DNA of 64,000 bases from Streptomyces sp. PT12 (lineage in GTDB: Bacteria > Actinomycetota > Actinomycetes > Streptomycetales > Streptomycetaceae). A program made the translations under genes and the position numbers. Below the pieces are notes generated by a model. It did not search any database. It had not been told where the DNA came from and saw only the letters and a list, made by a program, of their open reading frames with translations. Of this stretch, positions 40,148 to 48,268 are shown piece after piece (position 1 is the stretch's first letter; each line of letters starts with the position of its first letter). The stretch lies in the NCBI RefSeq assembly GCF_003311645.1, contig NZ_QEST01000023.1, positions 1 through 64,000 on the forward strand. The letters are read 5' to 3'.

Positions 40148-42250
40148 ATGGCATGGTCGGACAACGGGGGCGCACAGCCGATGGATGTGAACCCCTTCGA
40201 GATCCTCGCGCCTCTCGCCGCGGACGCCACGGTACGCATCCATGAGCCGCCCACCGGGTATGACGGGGGCGAGCCGGTGACACGGCCCTGGGGCAGTGGC
40301 TTCTTCATCGCCCCCAACTGGGTCCTCACCTGCGCCCATGTAGCACTCCACGGGGGAACGAACGGGGGAACGGACGGGCGGCAAGGCCAGGGAGGAGCGC
40401 GCGAAGTGGGCCTGAGCTTCCGGGGCGCGCGTCGGCCGGTCACCGGCCGGGTCGAGTGGGCGCGCCCCGAGGAGAGCGCCACGGGCGGCCCCTGGCCCGC
40501 GCCCGACCTGGCTCTGATCCGCCTCCTCGAGCCCGTGGCCCACCCGTGCGTCTGGCTCAGCGAGCGGACCGCGAGCGTCTTCACGCGCAGCGAGGTCGCG
40601 TTCTTCGGCTGCCAGGAGACCGCCGACGGCGTCCAGGACGTCAACGGACGCTGCACGATCCGGGGGGAGTTGGGCACCGACGGGCTGATGAAGCTGGGCG
40701 GCGAGGACGAGTTCCCCGAGGCCGTGTCGGGCGGGCCCGTGGTCGACCTGCGCCGCGGCGAGGTGATCGGCGTGCTCAAGGCCCGCCGCACCGCGGGGCG
40801 CGACGGCGGACTCGCCACGTCCGTCGTCCAGTTGCGCAGGATGCCGGGCCCCGGCGAGGACGGCGACGACCTCTACCAGCGCGTCCTGCACGCCCACGAC
40901 CGCTACCACGCCGAGCGCCACCGCGACGTCGGCGACGCCGCCGTGCGCACCTGGACCGACGCGCAGAGCGAGCTGCGGGCCGGTCACGGGCGGGCCCTGA
41001 CCCCGGGGCAGCGCGCCGAACTGCTCGGCCTGCTCTCCGAGTTGCCCCCGCCCGTGTCTACCAGGCGCCTCGACGACCTGGTCACCCCGCTCATCGGCCG
41101 CCCCTACCACGGCACCGTCCCAGCCCCGCGCGGCTGGCGCGACGGCCTCGGCAGGCTCTACACCGCGGAGCCAGGGACCGACGAGCTCAAGACCGTGCTG
41201 CGGTACGCCGTTCACGCCGCGACCGCCGACCGCCCCTACCCGGCCGCTGGCGACGCCGAGAGCCGCCTGCTGCGCTGGGCCGCGAGCACCGCGGCGAGCG
41301 CCGAGCTGCCCCGCTGGTTCCGCACGTCGCTCCACCTGGAGGAGGCCGAGCGCGTCCGCCTGCGCGCCGCCGCCGCCCGTCCTGGGCCCGACCCCTGGGA
41401 CTTCGAGCCCCGCCCCGGCGAGGAGCGGGCCGAGGTGTGGCAGAGCCCCTATGTGCTCCTGGAGATCACCCCGCACAGCTGGGAACGCGGCCGCTACGAC
41501 TGGCGCGTGTGCGTGGGGCGCGGCGCCGACGAGCTGGTCTCGATCGACGAGGACTACCGCGAGCGGGGCCCCGCGGCCCCGCCGAGGAGGCTGCGCGCCG
41601 CGCTCGAGGAGGCGTTCCGGCGCGGCGACGAGCCCGAGCAGCCGGTGCCGCTCCAGGTCGGCCTGCCCTACTCGCTCCTCGGCTTCCCCGTCGAGGAGTG
41701 GCGCCTGGCCCCCGGCGGCCCGAGGCTGGGCGAGCAGCGGCCCGTCGTCATCCGCTGCACCACCCCGGTCCCCGAGGCCGAGGACAGCGACGAGGTGCGG
41801 GCGTTGCGCCTGGCCCGCTGGACCAAGGTCCACGTGGGCCGCATGACCCCCGACATACTCGACTGCATCGACGCCACCGCGAGGTCGCTGCCCGAGCCCG
41901 CGGTGCTCATCAGCCGCGACCCCGCGACCGTTCCGATCCTGTGCCACACCCCGTCAACGGGAGGCGAGCCCGCGGCGCTGCTTCGGGTGATGACGAGTGG
42001 GTACAACGTCATCCTGTGGCGCCGCGAGATCACCGACAGGGAGCGGGCTTGCGCGGACTTCCACCGGGGCGTGGACCGCGTGGTCACCGGCGCGGGCCAC
42101 GCGGGCAGGCTGCCCGACGCGGTGCGGCGGCTGCGCGCGGACATGGCGGACGAGGCGCCAGGTCCCCACTGGGCCAAGGGACTCGCGCTGCTCTACTCGG
42201 ATCCCCACCGCCCCCTGCCCGGCATGGACGAGCCGCTGGTGACGCTGTGA
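40148..42250 (+). CDS. Trypsin-like protease fused to a VMAP-C-type region
   Basis: The protein has 700 residues and no signal peptide, so it acts in the cytoplasm. Residues 20-230 are a trypsin-like domain with an intact triad: His in VLTCAHVALH (near 64), Asp in PAPDLALIRLL (near 120) and Ser in AVSGGPVVDL (near 195). A helical region (about 290-400) follows, then a VMAP-C-like domain (YVLLEITPHSWERGRYDWRV, PLQVGLPYSLLGFPVEEWRL). VMAP proteins belong to predicted NTPase-linked bacterial conflict systems, where a protease is activated by a partner sensor. ATG 40148 has a G-rich site; ATG 40181 is the alternative. The open frame before 40148 overlaps other genes and is shadow. MoxR and vWA-type genes follow. 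Confidence 0.85.
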   Translation: MAWSDNGGAQPMDVNPFEILAPLAADATVRIHEPPTGYDGGEPVTRPWGSGFFIAPNWVLTCAHVALHGGTNGGTDGRQGQGGAREVGLSFRGARRPVTGRVEWARPEESATGGPWPAPDLALIRLLEPVAHPCVWLSERTASVFTRSEVAFFGCQETADGVQDVNGRCTIRGELGTDGLMKLGGEDEFPEAVSGGPVVDLRRGEVIGVLKARRTAGRDGGLATSVVQLRRMPGPGEDGDDLYQRVLHAHDRYHAERHRDVGDAAVRTWTDAQSELRAGHGRALTPGQRAELLGLLSELPPPVSTRRLDDLVTPLIGRPYHGTVPAPRGWRDGLGRLYTAEPGTDELKTVLRYAVHAATADRPYPAAGDAESRLLRWAASTAASAELPRWFRTSLHLEEAERVRLRAAAARPGPDPWDFEPRPGEERAEVWQSPYVLLEITPHSWERGRYDWRVCVGRGADELVSIDEDYRERGPAAPPRRLRAALEEAFRRGDEPEQPVPLQVGLPYSLLGFPVEEWRLAPGGPRLGEQRPVVIRCTTPVPEAEDSDEVRALRLARWTKVHVGRMTPDILDCIDATARSLPEPAVLISRDPATVPILCHTPSTGGEPAALLRVMTSGYNVILWRREITDRERACADFHRGVDRVVTGAGHAGRLPDAVRRLRADMADEAPGPHWAKGLALLYSDPHRPLPGMDEPLVTL

Positions 42251-42373
42251 GGGGCGGCGCCGCGGGCGGCCCAGGGAGGGCTTGCCGAAGCGAGGTACGG
42301 ACCCGGCGATTCCCCGGTACGGTCGGGGCACGTTCAGCTGCCCGGACGGTGGACGAGCGACGAGGAGCACACT

Positions 42374-43444
42374 GTGGCAGTGTCTGAGACGAACCCCGGC
42401 CCCCCCGACGGCGCTGCCCCCGGTGAGCCGCCGGACCGGGAGTGGCTCATCTACCGTGGCGCGGGCGAGCCGCACGACGGCATCCGCTCGCTGCCCAAGC
42501 CGCCGCCCTGGCGGGACTTCGACGGCCAGCCGCTCGTCGCCCCGGGACCCGCGGCCGACAGCGCCTCCACGCGGCGGCTCGGCGCGTACCGGCACCTGGC
42601 CGAGATGCACCGGCCGAGCGCCGACGAGCTGGAGATCATCAACGCCGCGCTCTATCTGCGCCGCCCCCTGCTGGTCACCGGCAGCCCCGGCACGGGGAAG
42701 AGCACGCTGGCCCACGCGGTCGCGTACGAGCTCGGCCTCGGCCGCGTGCTGCACTGGCCCATCGTCAGCCGCACCACGCTGGTCGACGGCCTCTACCACT
42801 ACGACGCGATCGCCCGCCTCCAGGACATGCAGATCGCCGCGACCAGCCGCGCCGCTGGCAGCCCCGCCGCCGTCCCCGGCGGCATCGGCAGCTATCTGCG
42901 CCTCGGCCCGCTCGGCACCGCGCTGCTCCCCACCGCCGCCCCCCGCGTGCTGCTGATCGACGAGCTGGACAAGAGCGACATCGACCTGCCGAACGACCTG
43001 CTGAACGTGCTGGAGGAGGGCGAGTTCGCCATCCCCGAGCTGGAGCGCCTGGCCGAGCGCGAGCCCGAGGTCGAGGTGCTGACCGACGACGGCGCCAAGG
43101 TGACCGTGCGGGACGGGCGGATCCGCTGTCACGCGTTCCCCTTCGTCGTCCTGACCAGCAACGGCGAGCGCGACTTCCCCGCTCCGCTGCTGCGCCGCTG
43201 CATCCACCTCGAGCTCGGCCAGCCCGACCACGAGCGCCTGGCCACCGTGGTCCGCGCCCACCTGGGCGACGAGCTGACCCGGGTGGGGGAGGACCTGATC
43301 GCCCGCTTCCTCGAGCGCTCCCGCACCGAGCAGCTGGCCACCGACCAGCTGCTGAACGCGATATACCTCACCCACTACGCCGAGCCGCCCACCAGGGACC
43401 GGCTGGCCGACACCCTGATCCAGCGACTCGACCGGCCGAGGTAG
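42374..43444 (+). CDS. MoxR-type AAA+ ATPase
   Basis: The protein has 356 residues. Walker A is GSPGTGKSTLAHAVAYELG (near 105), Walker B is RVLLIDELDKSDIDLPNDLL (near 195), sensor 1 is VVLTSNGERDFPAPLLRRC with the arginine finger in LRRC. MoxR ATPases remodel partner proteins, commonly with vWA-domain partners. The first 75 residues are a Pro-rich lead-in. GTG 42374 is the natural start. Together with the upstream protease-VMAP gene and the downstream vWA-like gene it forms the three-part VMAP-MoxR-vWA set described by comparative genomics. Confidence 0.9.
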   Translation: MAVSETNPGPPDGAAPGEPPDREWLIYRGAGEPHDGIRSLPKPPPWRDFDGQPLVAPGPAADSASTRRLGAYRHLAEMHRPSADELEIINAALYLRRPLLVTGSPGTGKSTLAHAVAYELGLGRVLHWPIVSRTTLVDGLYHYDAIARLQDMQIAATSRAAGSPAAVPGGIGSYLRLGPLGTALLPTAAPRVLLIDELDKSDIDLPNDLLNVLEEGEFAIPELERLAEREPEVEVLTDDGAKVTVRDGRIRCHAFPFVVLTSNGERDFPAPLLRRCIHLELGQPDHERLATVVRAHLGDELTRVGEDLIARFLERSRTEQLATDQLLNAIYLTHYAEPPTRDRLADTLIQRLDRPR

Positions 43445-43450
43445 GCCACC

Positions 43451-46400
43451 ATGTCCGCACCGGCCGACCGGCCGCGCGAAGACCGGCCAGGAGAGGACGG
43501 GCCAGGAGGGGATCTGACGACGCTGATCCGCGCCCTGCGCCGCGCGGGTCTCGATCCCGACTGGTCGGGTCTTGCCGACGCGCTGTGGCTCGCGCAGTTC
43601 TCCCGGCCGACCGCCGCCCCGGGGGACGGCGGGCCCCGCGGTGCGGCGGGCGACGAGCCGCCGGGGGATCGCGCGGGGCTCCCGCCCCGGCGCCCGGGGC
43701 GGGACGGCGGCGCGGGCGACGAGGACGATCCGGCGCGCACCACGACGCGCCCCCTGGGACGGCCGCCGCGCGCGGAGGACGAAACCGTCAGGCTCTACGC
43801 GGACCCCGTAGGCTCGGGACACCGGAGCCCCGGGCTGCCCGACGACGCGCTGCGCGTGGGGGTTCCGGCGGCCAGGGCCCTGCCCAGCCTGCTCGACCTG
43901 GAGCGCGCCCTGCGCCCGCTCCAGCGCTACCGCCCGCCCGCCAGGCCGCCGCGCCGCGCCTCGGCGCGGGCCCTGGACGAACGGGAGACCGTGGAGCTGA
44001 CCGCGCGAGCCGGTGGCCTGCTGACCCCCGCGTTCCGCGAGGAGTCACGGGCCCAGACGGAGATCCAGCTGCTGATGGACGCCGCGCCCGCCATGCGGGT
44101 GTGGCAGGGCATGCTGATGGAGCTGGCCCAGGTCTTCGGCCGGCTGGGGGCGTTCCGCGACATCCAGCTGCACTACCTCCACGAGTCGCCCGACGGCTCA
44201 CCCGCCGTCAGCCGCGGCTTCGACCCCGCGAAGGCGCCGCTGCGCCCGGCCACCCAGCTCCAGGACCCGACGGGGCGGCGGCTGACCGTCGTGGTCAGCG
44301 ACTGCACGGGGCCGCTGTGGCGGGAGGGCACCGCCCACCGGCTGCTGCACCGGCTGGCCGCCCACGGCCCGGTCGCCGTCGTCCAGCCGCTGCCGGGGCG
44401 GCTGTGGCCGCGCACCCGGCTGCCCGTGGCGCACGGCCTGCTGCGCAGGGACGAGGGCCCCGCGGGCTCCGCCAGGCTGCGGTTTACCTCCGAGGGACCC
44501 GACGGGGCCGAGCCGCGCCCCGGGGCCGTCGCCATCCCGGTGCTGCCGCCGACCCCCGCCGCGCTCGGCGCGTGGGCCGGGCTGCTGTCGAGGCCGGGCG
44601 CGGGCGCCGTGCCCGCCGCCGTGGGCTGGGTGCGCGCCGACCAGCCGCCCGCCGCGGCGCCGAGGGCCGGTGGGCCGCCGCGCACGCCCGCGGCGTTGAT
44701 CGGCCGCTTCCGCGCGACGGCCTCGCCCGCCGCGGGGCAGCTGGCCGTCCACCTGGCCGCCGCGCCGCTCTACCTGCCGGTGATGCAGCTGGTCCAGCGC
44801 ACCATGCTGCCGGGCTCGGGCCCGGCCGAGCTGTCCGAGGTGCTGCTTAGCGGGCTGCTGCGCAGGCGTGACGGCTCGTCGGGCGACGGCTGGTGGTACG
44901 AGTTCGTCGACGGCGTCCACGACGAGCTGCTGCGCGAGCTGGGGCACGACGAGGCGCTGCTGGTGCTCAAGCACTGCTCGGGCTATGTCGAGCAGCGGTT
45001 CGGCAAGACCGGGCCCAACTTCCCCGCCCTCGCGCTCGCCCAGCTCTCAGGCGAGGGCGAACGCTCCCCCTCGTCCGCGTTCGACCCCGAGGCCGCCGAC
45101 CCCGACGAGGGCGATGGACCCGATGACGAGGAGCGGCGCGCCGCGCGCCCGTTCGCCGAGGTGGCGGCCAGGCTGCTGCGCCGCTTCCTGCCCGAGGAGC
45201 CGCTGCCGTTCGCCAGGCCGAGGGCGGTGGGCGAGAGCGGCGGCTCGTCCGCGGTGATCGCCCAGGCGCGGGCGCTGGCCGCGCGGTTCGACGCGGACGG
45301 CAAGGTCGCGCACCAGCTCGACGCCGTGCGGCTGCTGCGCGGCGCCACCGAGGCGCGGCGCGCCGAAGGCCACGGCACCGACCCCGAGCTGTGGAGCGAG
45401 CTGGCCGAGCAGCTGCTGCGGCTGTGGCGCGCGCAGCGCGACGGCGACCTGCTGACCGAGGCCGACAACGCCGCGCGCACGGCCGCCGCGCACCCCGGGT
45501 CGCTCGCCGCGCGGGCCGCCCTCGCCCGCGTCCACCACGCGGCGGCGGGGGAGCGCAGGGCGGCGGGCGACACCAAGCAGGCGCTCGAGCTGTGGGGGCG
45601 CGCCGACCGGGAGTTCGCCGCCGTCTGGGCCACGCCGGGGCTCGACCACAGGCTGGCCGTCGACCTCACCCTCGAACGCATCCAGGTGCTCTACGAGCAG
45701 TGGCGGCTCACGCGGGACTCCGCGCTCCTCCAGGAGAGCATCGGCGTCCTCGAGGCCGTCGCCGAGTCCTGGCCGCCCGACGACCCCCAGCCGAGCGGGC
45801 TGCCGCTCGCCCACGGCCGTTCCCTGCTGCGCCTGGCCGCCACCGCGGCGGGCACCGAGCAGGCCACGGTGTACGCGGGGCAGGCGGTCGAGCTGCTGCG
45901 GCAGGGCTGCTGGACGCTCGAATCGGAGAACGCGCCGGGCGCACGCCGGGTGCGCGCGCTGCTCGACCTGGTCGACGCGCTGCTGCTCACCGACGACGAC
46001 TGGCTGTGGGCCGACGAGGTCGTCGCCCAGGCCCACAGGCTGGCGGAGGAACGCGGCCAGATCGCCGCGTGCCACGTGCGCGCCGGGCGCCTGAACGTGC
46101 GCCGCTACGAGGCCGACGGCGACCCGGCCGACCTGGAGGCGGCGGCCCGCAGGTTCGAGGAGGCGGGGCGCGCGGCCTCGCGGGACCGCGCCGACTACAG
46201 CGACCTGATCGCGGAGTGGGGCGCCACGCTGCTGCGGCGCGCCACGCTGCCCGGCGGTGCGGCGTTCATCTCGCGGGCCGTGCGCGTGCTGCGCGACTGC
46301 CGGATGGAGACCCCCGCGGGCGACCCCAGGCTGCCGCACCGGCTGCTGCTGCTCGGCCAGGCCCTCATCGCGCGCTACCGCGAGGAGGAGAACCTGGTGG

Positions 46401-46843
46401 ACCTGCGCGAGGCCGAGCACCTGTTCGGCCGCGCGGCCCACGACGCCGAGACCGAACTGACCGCCGCCCGCGCCTGGTTCGCCCTCGCCGAGACCCACCG
46501 CAGGGCCTACCGCCACATCCTGCGGCCCGAGCGGCTCGACCAGGCGGCGCAGGCGTACACGAGCACCGCGCGGGCCGCGCGGGACGCCACCGCCGACCCT
46601 GCCGACCCCGACGAGCCGCTGCGCCTCGCGGCGCGGGCGTTCCACCGCAGGGGCCTCGTCCTCGAGGTCGCGCGGCGCCCGCTCGCCGCCAGGGAGGCGT
46701 ACGAGGCGGCGCGGCGGCTCTGGACGCGCCTCGGCGCCCCCGGCGGCCACTCCGACCCCGAGGGCAACAGGATCCACGGCGAGTACGGGGAGGAGGCACG
46801 GGAGACGGACGCGCGCCTGGAAGTGCTTCGACGCGACCGTTGA
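43451..46843 (+). CDS. SAV_2336 N-terminal-domain protein with vWA-like and TPR regions
   Basis: The protein has 1130 residues. The N terminus (LTTLIRALRRAGLDPDWSGL, ADALWLAQF) is the SAV_2336-type domain. At about 180-400 is a vWA-like module (TEIQLLMDAAPAMRVWQGML) in which the DxSxS metal site is changed to Asp-Ala-Ala-Pro-Ala, so metal binding is doubtful. VVVSDCTGPLWREG and a Pro-rich insert follow. From about 600 to the end are many TPR-like helical repeats (ARAALARVHHAAAGERRAAG, AYEAARRLWTRLG). It starts six bases after the MoxR stop and is its probable partner. Family function is unproven; signalling in a conflict system is inferred from gene context. Confidence 0.82.
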   Translation: MSAPADRPREDRPGEDGPGGDLTTLIRALRRAGLDPDWSGLADALWLAQFSRPTAAPGDGGPRGAAGDEPPGDRAGLPPRRPGRDGGAGDEDDPARTTTRPLGRPPRAEDETVRLYADPVGSGHRSPGLPDDALRVGVPAARALPSLLDLERALRPLQRYRPPARPPRRASARALDERETVELTARAGGLLTPAFREESRAQTEIQLLMDAAPAMRVWQGMLMELAQVFGRLGAFRDIQLHYLHESPDGSPAVSRGFDPAKAPLRPATQLQDPTGRRLTVVVSDCTGPLWREGTAHRLLHRLAAHGPVAVVQPLPGRLWPRTRLPVAHGLLRRDEGPAGSARLRFTSEGPDGAEPRPGAVAIPVLPPTPAALGAWAGLLSRPGAGAVPAAVGWVRADQPPAAAPRAGGPPRTPAALIGRFRATASPAAGQLAVHLAAAPLYLPVMQLVQRTMLPGSGPAELSEVLLSGLLRRRDGSSGDGWWYEFVDGVHDELLRELGHDEALLVLKHCSGYVEQRFGKTGPNFPALALAQLSGEGERSPSSAFDPEAADPDEGDGPDDEERRAARPFAEVAARLLRRFLPEEPLPFARPRAVGESGGSSAVIAQARALAARFDADGKVAHQLDAVRLLRGATEARRAEGHGTDPELWSELAEQLLRLWRAQRDGDLLTEADNAARTAAAHPGSLAARAALARVHHAAAGERRAAGDTKQALELWGRADREFAAVWATPGLDHRLAVDLTLERIQVLYEQWRLTRDSALLQESIGVLEAVAESWPPDDPQPSGLPLAHGRSLLRLAATAAGTEQATVYAGQAVELLRQGCWTLESENAPGARRVRALLDLVDALLLTDDDWLWADEVVAQAHRLAEERGQIAACHVRAGRLNVRRYEADGDPADLEAAARRFEEAGRAASRDRADYSDLIAEWGATLLRRATLPGGAAFISRAVRVLRDCRMETPAGDPRLPHRLLLLGQALIARYREEENLVDLREAEHLFGRAAHDAETELTAARAWFALAETHRRAYRHILRPERLDQAAQAYTSTARAARDATADPADPDEPLRLAARAFHRRGLVLEVARRPLAAREAYEAARRLWTRLGAPGGHSDPEGNRIHGEYGEEARETDARLEVLRRDR

Positions 46844-46954
46844 ATACCCTTGCGCCCCTTGCGCCCCCTCACGCGCAGAGGAGGGTTTCTCGCGCGCCCC
46901 TGGCGGGAATCTCCGGTTGGCCCCATTGGCGCGCCGTTCCCCGGAGAGGACACC

Positions 46955-47122
46955 ATGAGCGACGCACGCGAGCCGCTGCCTGATCTGCTCGGGCTCAGCC
47001 TTGCCGAGCTGCGCGACCTGGACCATCCGGTGCTCACCGAAGTCCTCGAGGAGCTGAGGGACCGCGTGGTCGGCCAGCGCGACGGGCTGTGGGGTTTCAC
47101 GCAGTTCGACGACATCGTCTGA
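46955..47122 (+). CDS. FxsA-like RiPP precursor peptide ending FDDIV
   Basis: The peptide has 55 residues. The leader LPDLLGLSLAELRDLDHPVL resembles FxSxx-COOH system precursors, which share a D-L/LAELR/LD-VL pattern. The C-terminal core is GLWGFTQFDDIV. Instead of the name-giving Phe-x-Ser-x-x end it has Phe-Asp-Asp-Ile-Val, that is Phe-x-Asp-x-x. The radical SAM enzyme encoded 15 bases downstream should link an aromatic side chain (Phe51, perhaps also Trp46 or Phe48) to the residue two positions later, and the HExxH protein may hydroxylate an Asp. The start has a GGAGAGGA ribosome site. The finished product is unknown. Confidence 0.85.
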   Translation: MSDAREPLPDLLGLSLAELRDLDHPVLTEVLEELRDRVVGQRDGLWGFTQFDDIV

Positions 47123-47137
47123 GAACGACCGATCCCG

Positions 47138-48268
47138 ATGGAGCCGTTCCGGCAGTTCATCGTCAAGGTCAACAGCCGGTGCAACCTCGCCTGCCGCTAC
47201 TGCTACATGTACTTCGCCGCCGACGAGGGCTGGCGCCGCCAGCCGGTGACCGCGAGCGCCGCGACCCTGGCCGCCACCGCGCGCCGCATCGGCGAGCACG
47301 CCGCCGCCCACCGGCTGCCCGCCGTCTCCCTCGTGCTGCACGGCGGCGAGCCGCTGCTGACCGACCCGGCCGTGCTCGGCGCGTTCGCCGACGACGTCCG
47401 CGCCGCCGTCCCCGAGGGCTGCGCCGTCCACCCGGCCGTGCAGACCAACGGCGTGCTGCTGACCGAGGACAAGCTCGCCGCCCTCGCCGCCCACGGCATC
47501 ACCGTGGGGCTCAGCCTCGACGGCGGCCTCGCCCGGCACAACGCCCAGCGCGTCGACCACGCGGGGCGGCCCTCGTGGCCCGGGGTGTTACGCGCGGCCA
47601 GGCTGCTCGCCCGCCCGGCGCACCGCGCGTCCTGGGCGGGCGTGCTTTCGGTCATCGACCTGGCCACTGACCCGATCGAGGCGTACCGCTCGCTGCTCGC
47701 CCTCGACCCGCCCGCCATCGACTTCCTCCTCCCGCACGGCAACTGGACCCGGCCGCCCCCGGGGCTCCCCGCCCCCGCCGACGCGCCCGCCCCCTACGCC
47801 GACTGGCTCATCGCCGTCTTCGACGACTGGTGGAACGCCGACCGCCGCCGCGTGCGGATCCGCCTCTTCCAGGAGTGCGTCGCCCTCCTCCTCGGACTGC
47901 CCGCCGCCACCGAGGCACTTGGCCTCCAGCCGTTCACCGCCGTCGTGGTCGAGACCGACGGCAGCGTCGAACAGGTCGACTCGCTCAAGTCCGCCTACGA
48001 GGGCGCCGCCGCCACCGGACTCGATGTCCACCGCCACCCGTTCGACGCGGCTCTCGACCACCCGGGGGTCGCCGCCCGCCAGGCGGGAAGGGCCGCGCTC
48101 GCCGACGCGTGCCTGGCCTGCCCCCTGCTCGCCGTGTGCGGCGGCGGCCACTACGCGCACCGCTTCCGCGCGGAGAACGGCTTCCGCAACCCCTCCGTCT
48201 ACTGCGCCGATCTCACCCGCCTCATACGCCACATCGCCGCGGCCCTGCACCGGGTGGCCGCGCCATGA
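47138..48268 (+). CDS. FxsB-family cyclophane-forming radical SAM/SPASM maturase
   Basis: The protein has 376 residues. The radical SAM cluster motif is Cys15-x3-Cys19-x2-Cys22 (RCNLACRYCYMYF). The SAM-binding GGEP is in LHGGEPLLTDP. A C-terminal SPASM-type segment (DACLACPLLAVCGGGHYAHR and NPSVYC) supplies ligands for extra Fe-S clusters. FxsB enzymes make a C-C bond between an aromatic ring and the beta carbon of the residue two positions on (three-residue cyclophane). Most FxsB proteins known to me carry a C-terminal HExxH domain in the same chain; here that part is a separate gene overlapping by four bases. Confidence 0.9.
   Translation: MEPFRQFIVKVNSRCNLACRYCYMYFAADEGWRRQPVTASAATLAATARRIGEHAAAHRLPAVSLVLHGGEPLLTDPAVLGAFADDVRAAVPEGCAVHPAVQTNGVLLTEDKLAALAAHGITVGLSLDGGLARHNAQRVDHAGRPSWPGVLRAARLLARPAHRASWAGVLSVIDLATDPIEAYRSLLALDPPAIDFLLPHGNWTRPPPGLPAPADAPAPYADWLIAVFDDWWNADRRRVRIRLFQECVALLLGLPAATEALGLQPFTAVVVETDGSVEQVDSLKSAYEGAAATGLDVHRHPFDAALDHPGVAARQAGRAALADACLACPLLAVCGGGHYAHRFRAENGFRNPSVYCADLTRLIRHIAAALHRVAAP

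Noticed and set aside
46955-47122. Classical FxSxx-COOH precursor
   Set aside because: The C terminus is FDDIV, so the serine is absent; it is called FxsA-like only on leader and gene context.
45047-47560. An 837-residue minus-strand frame across the SAV_2336-type, precursor and radical SAM genes
   Set aside because: It spans three plus-strand genes with recognisable motifs and has none itself.
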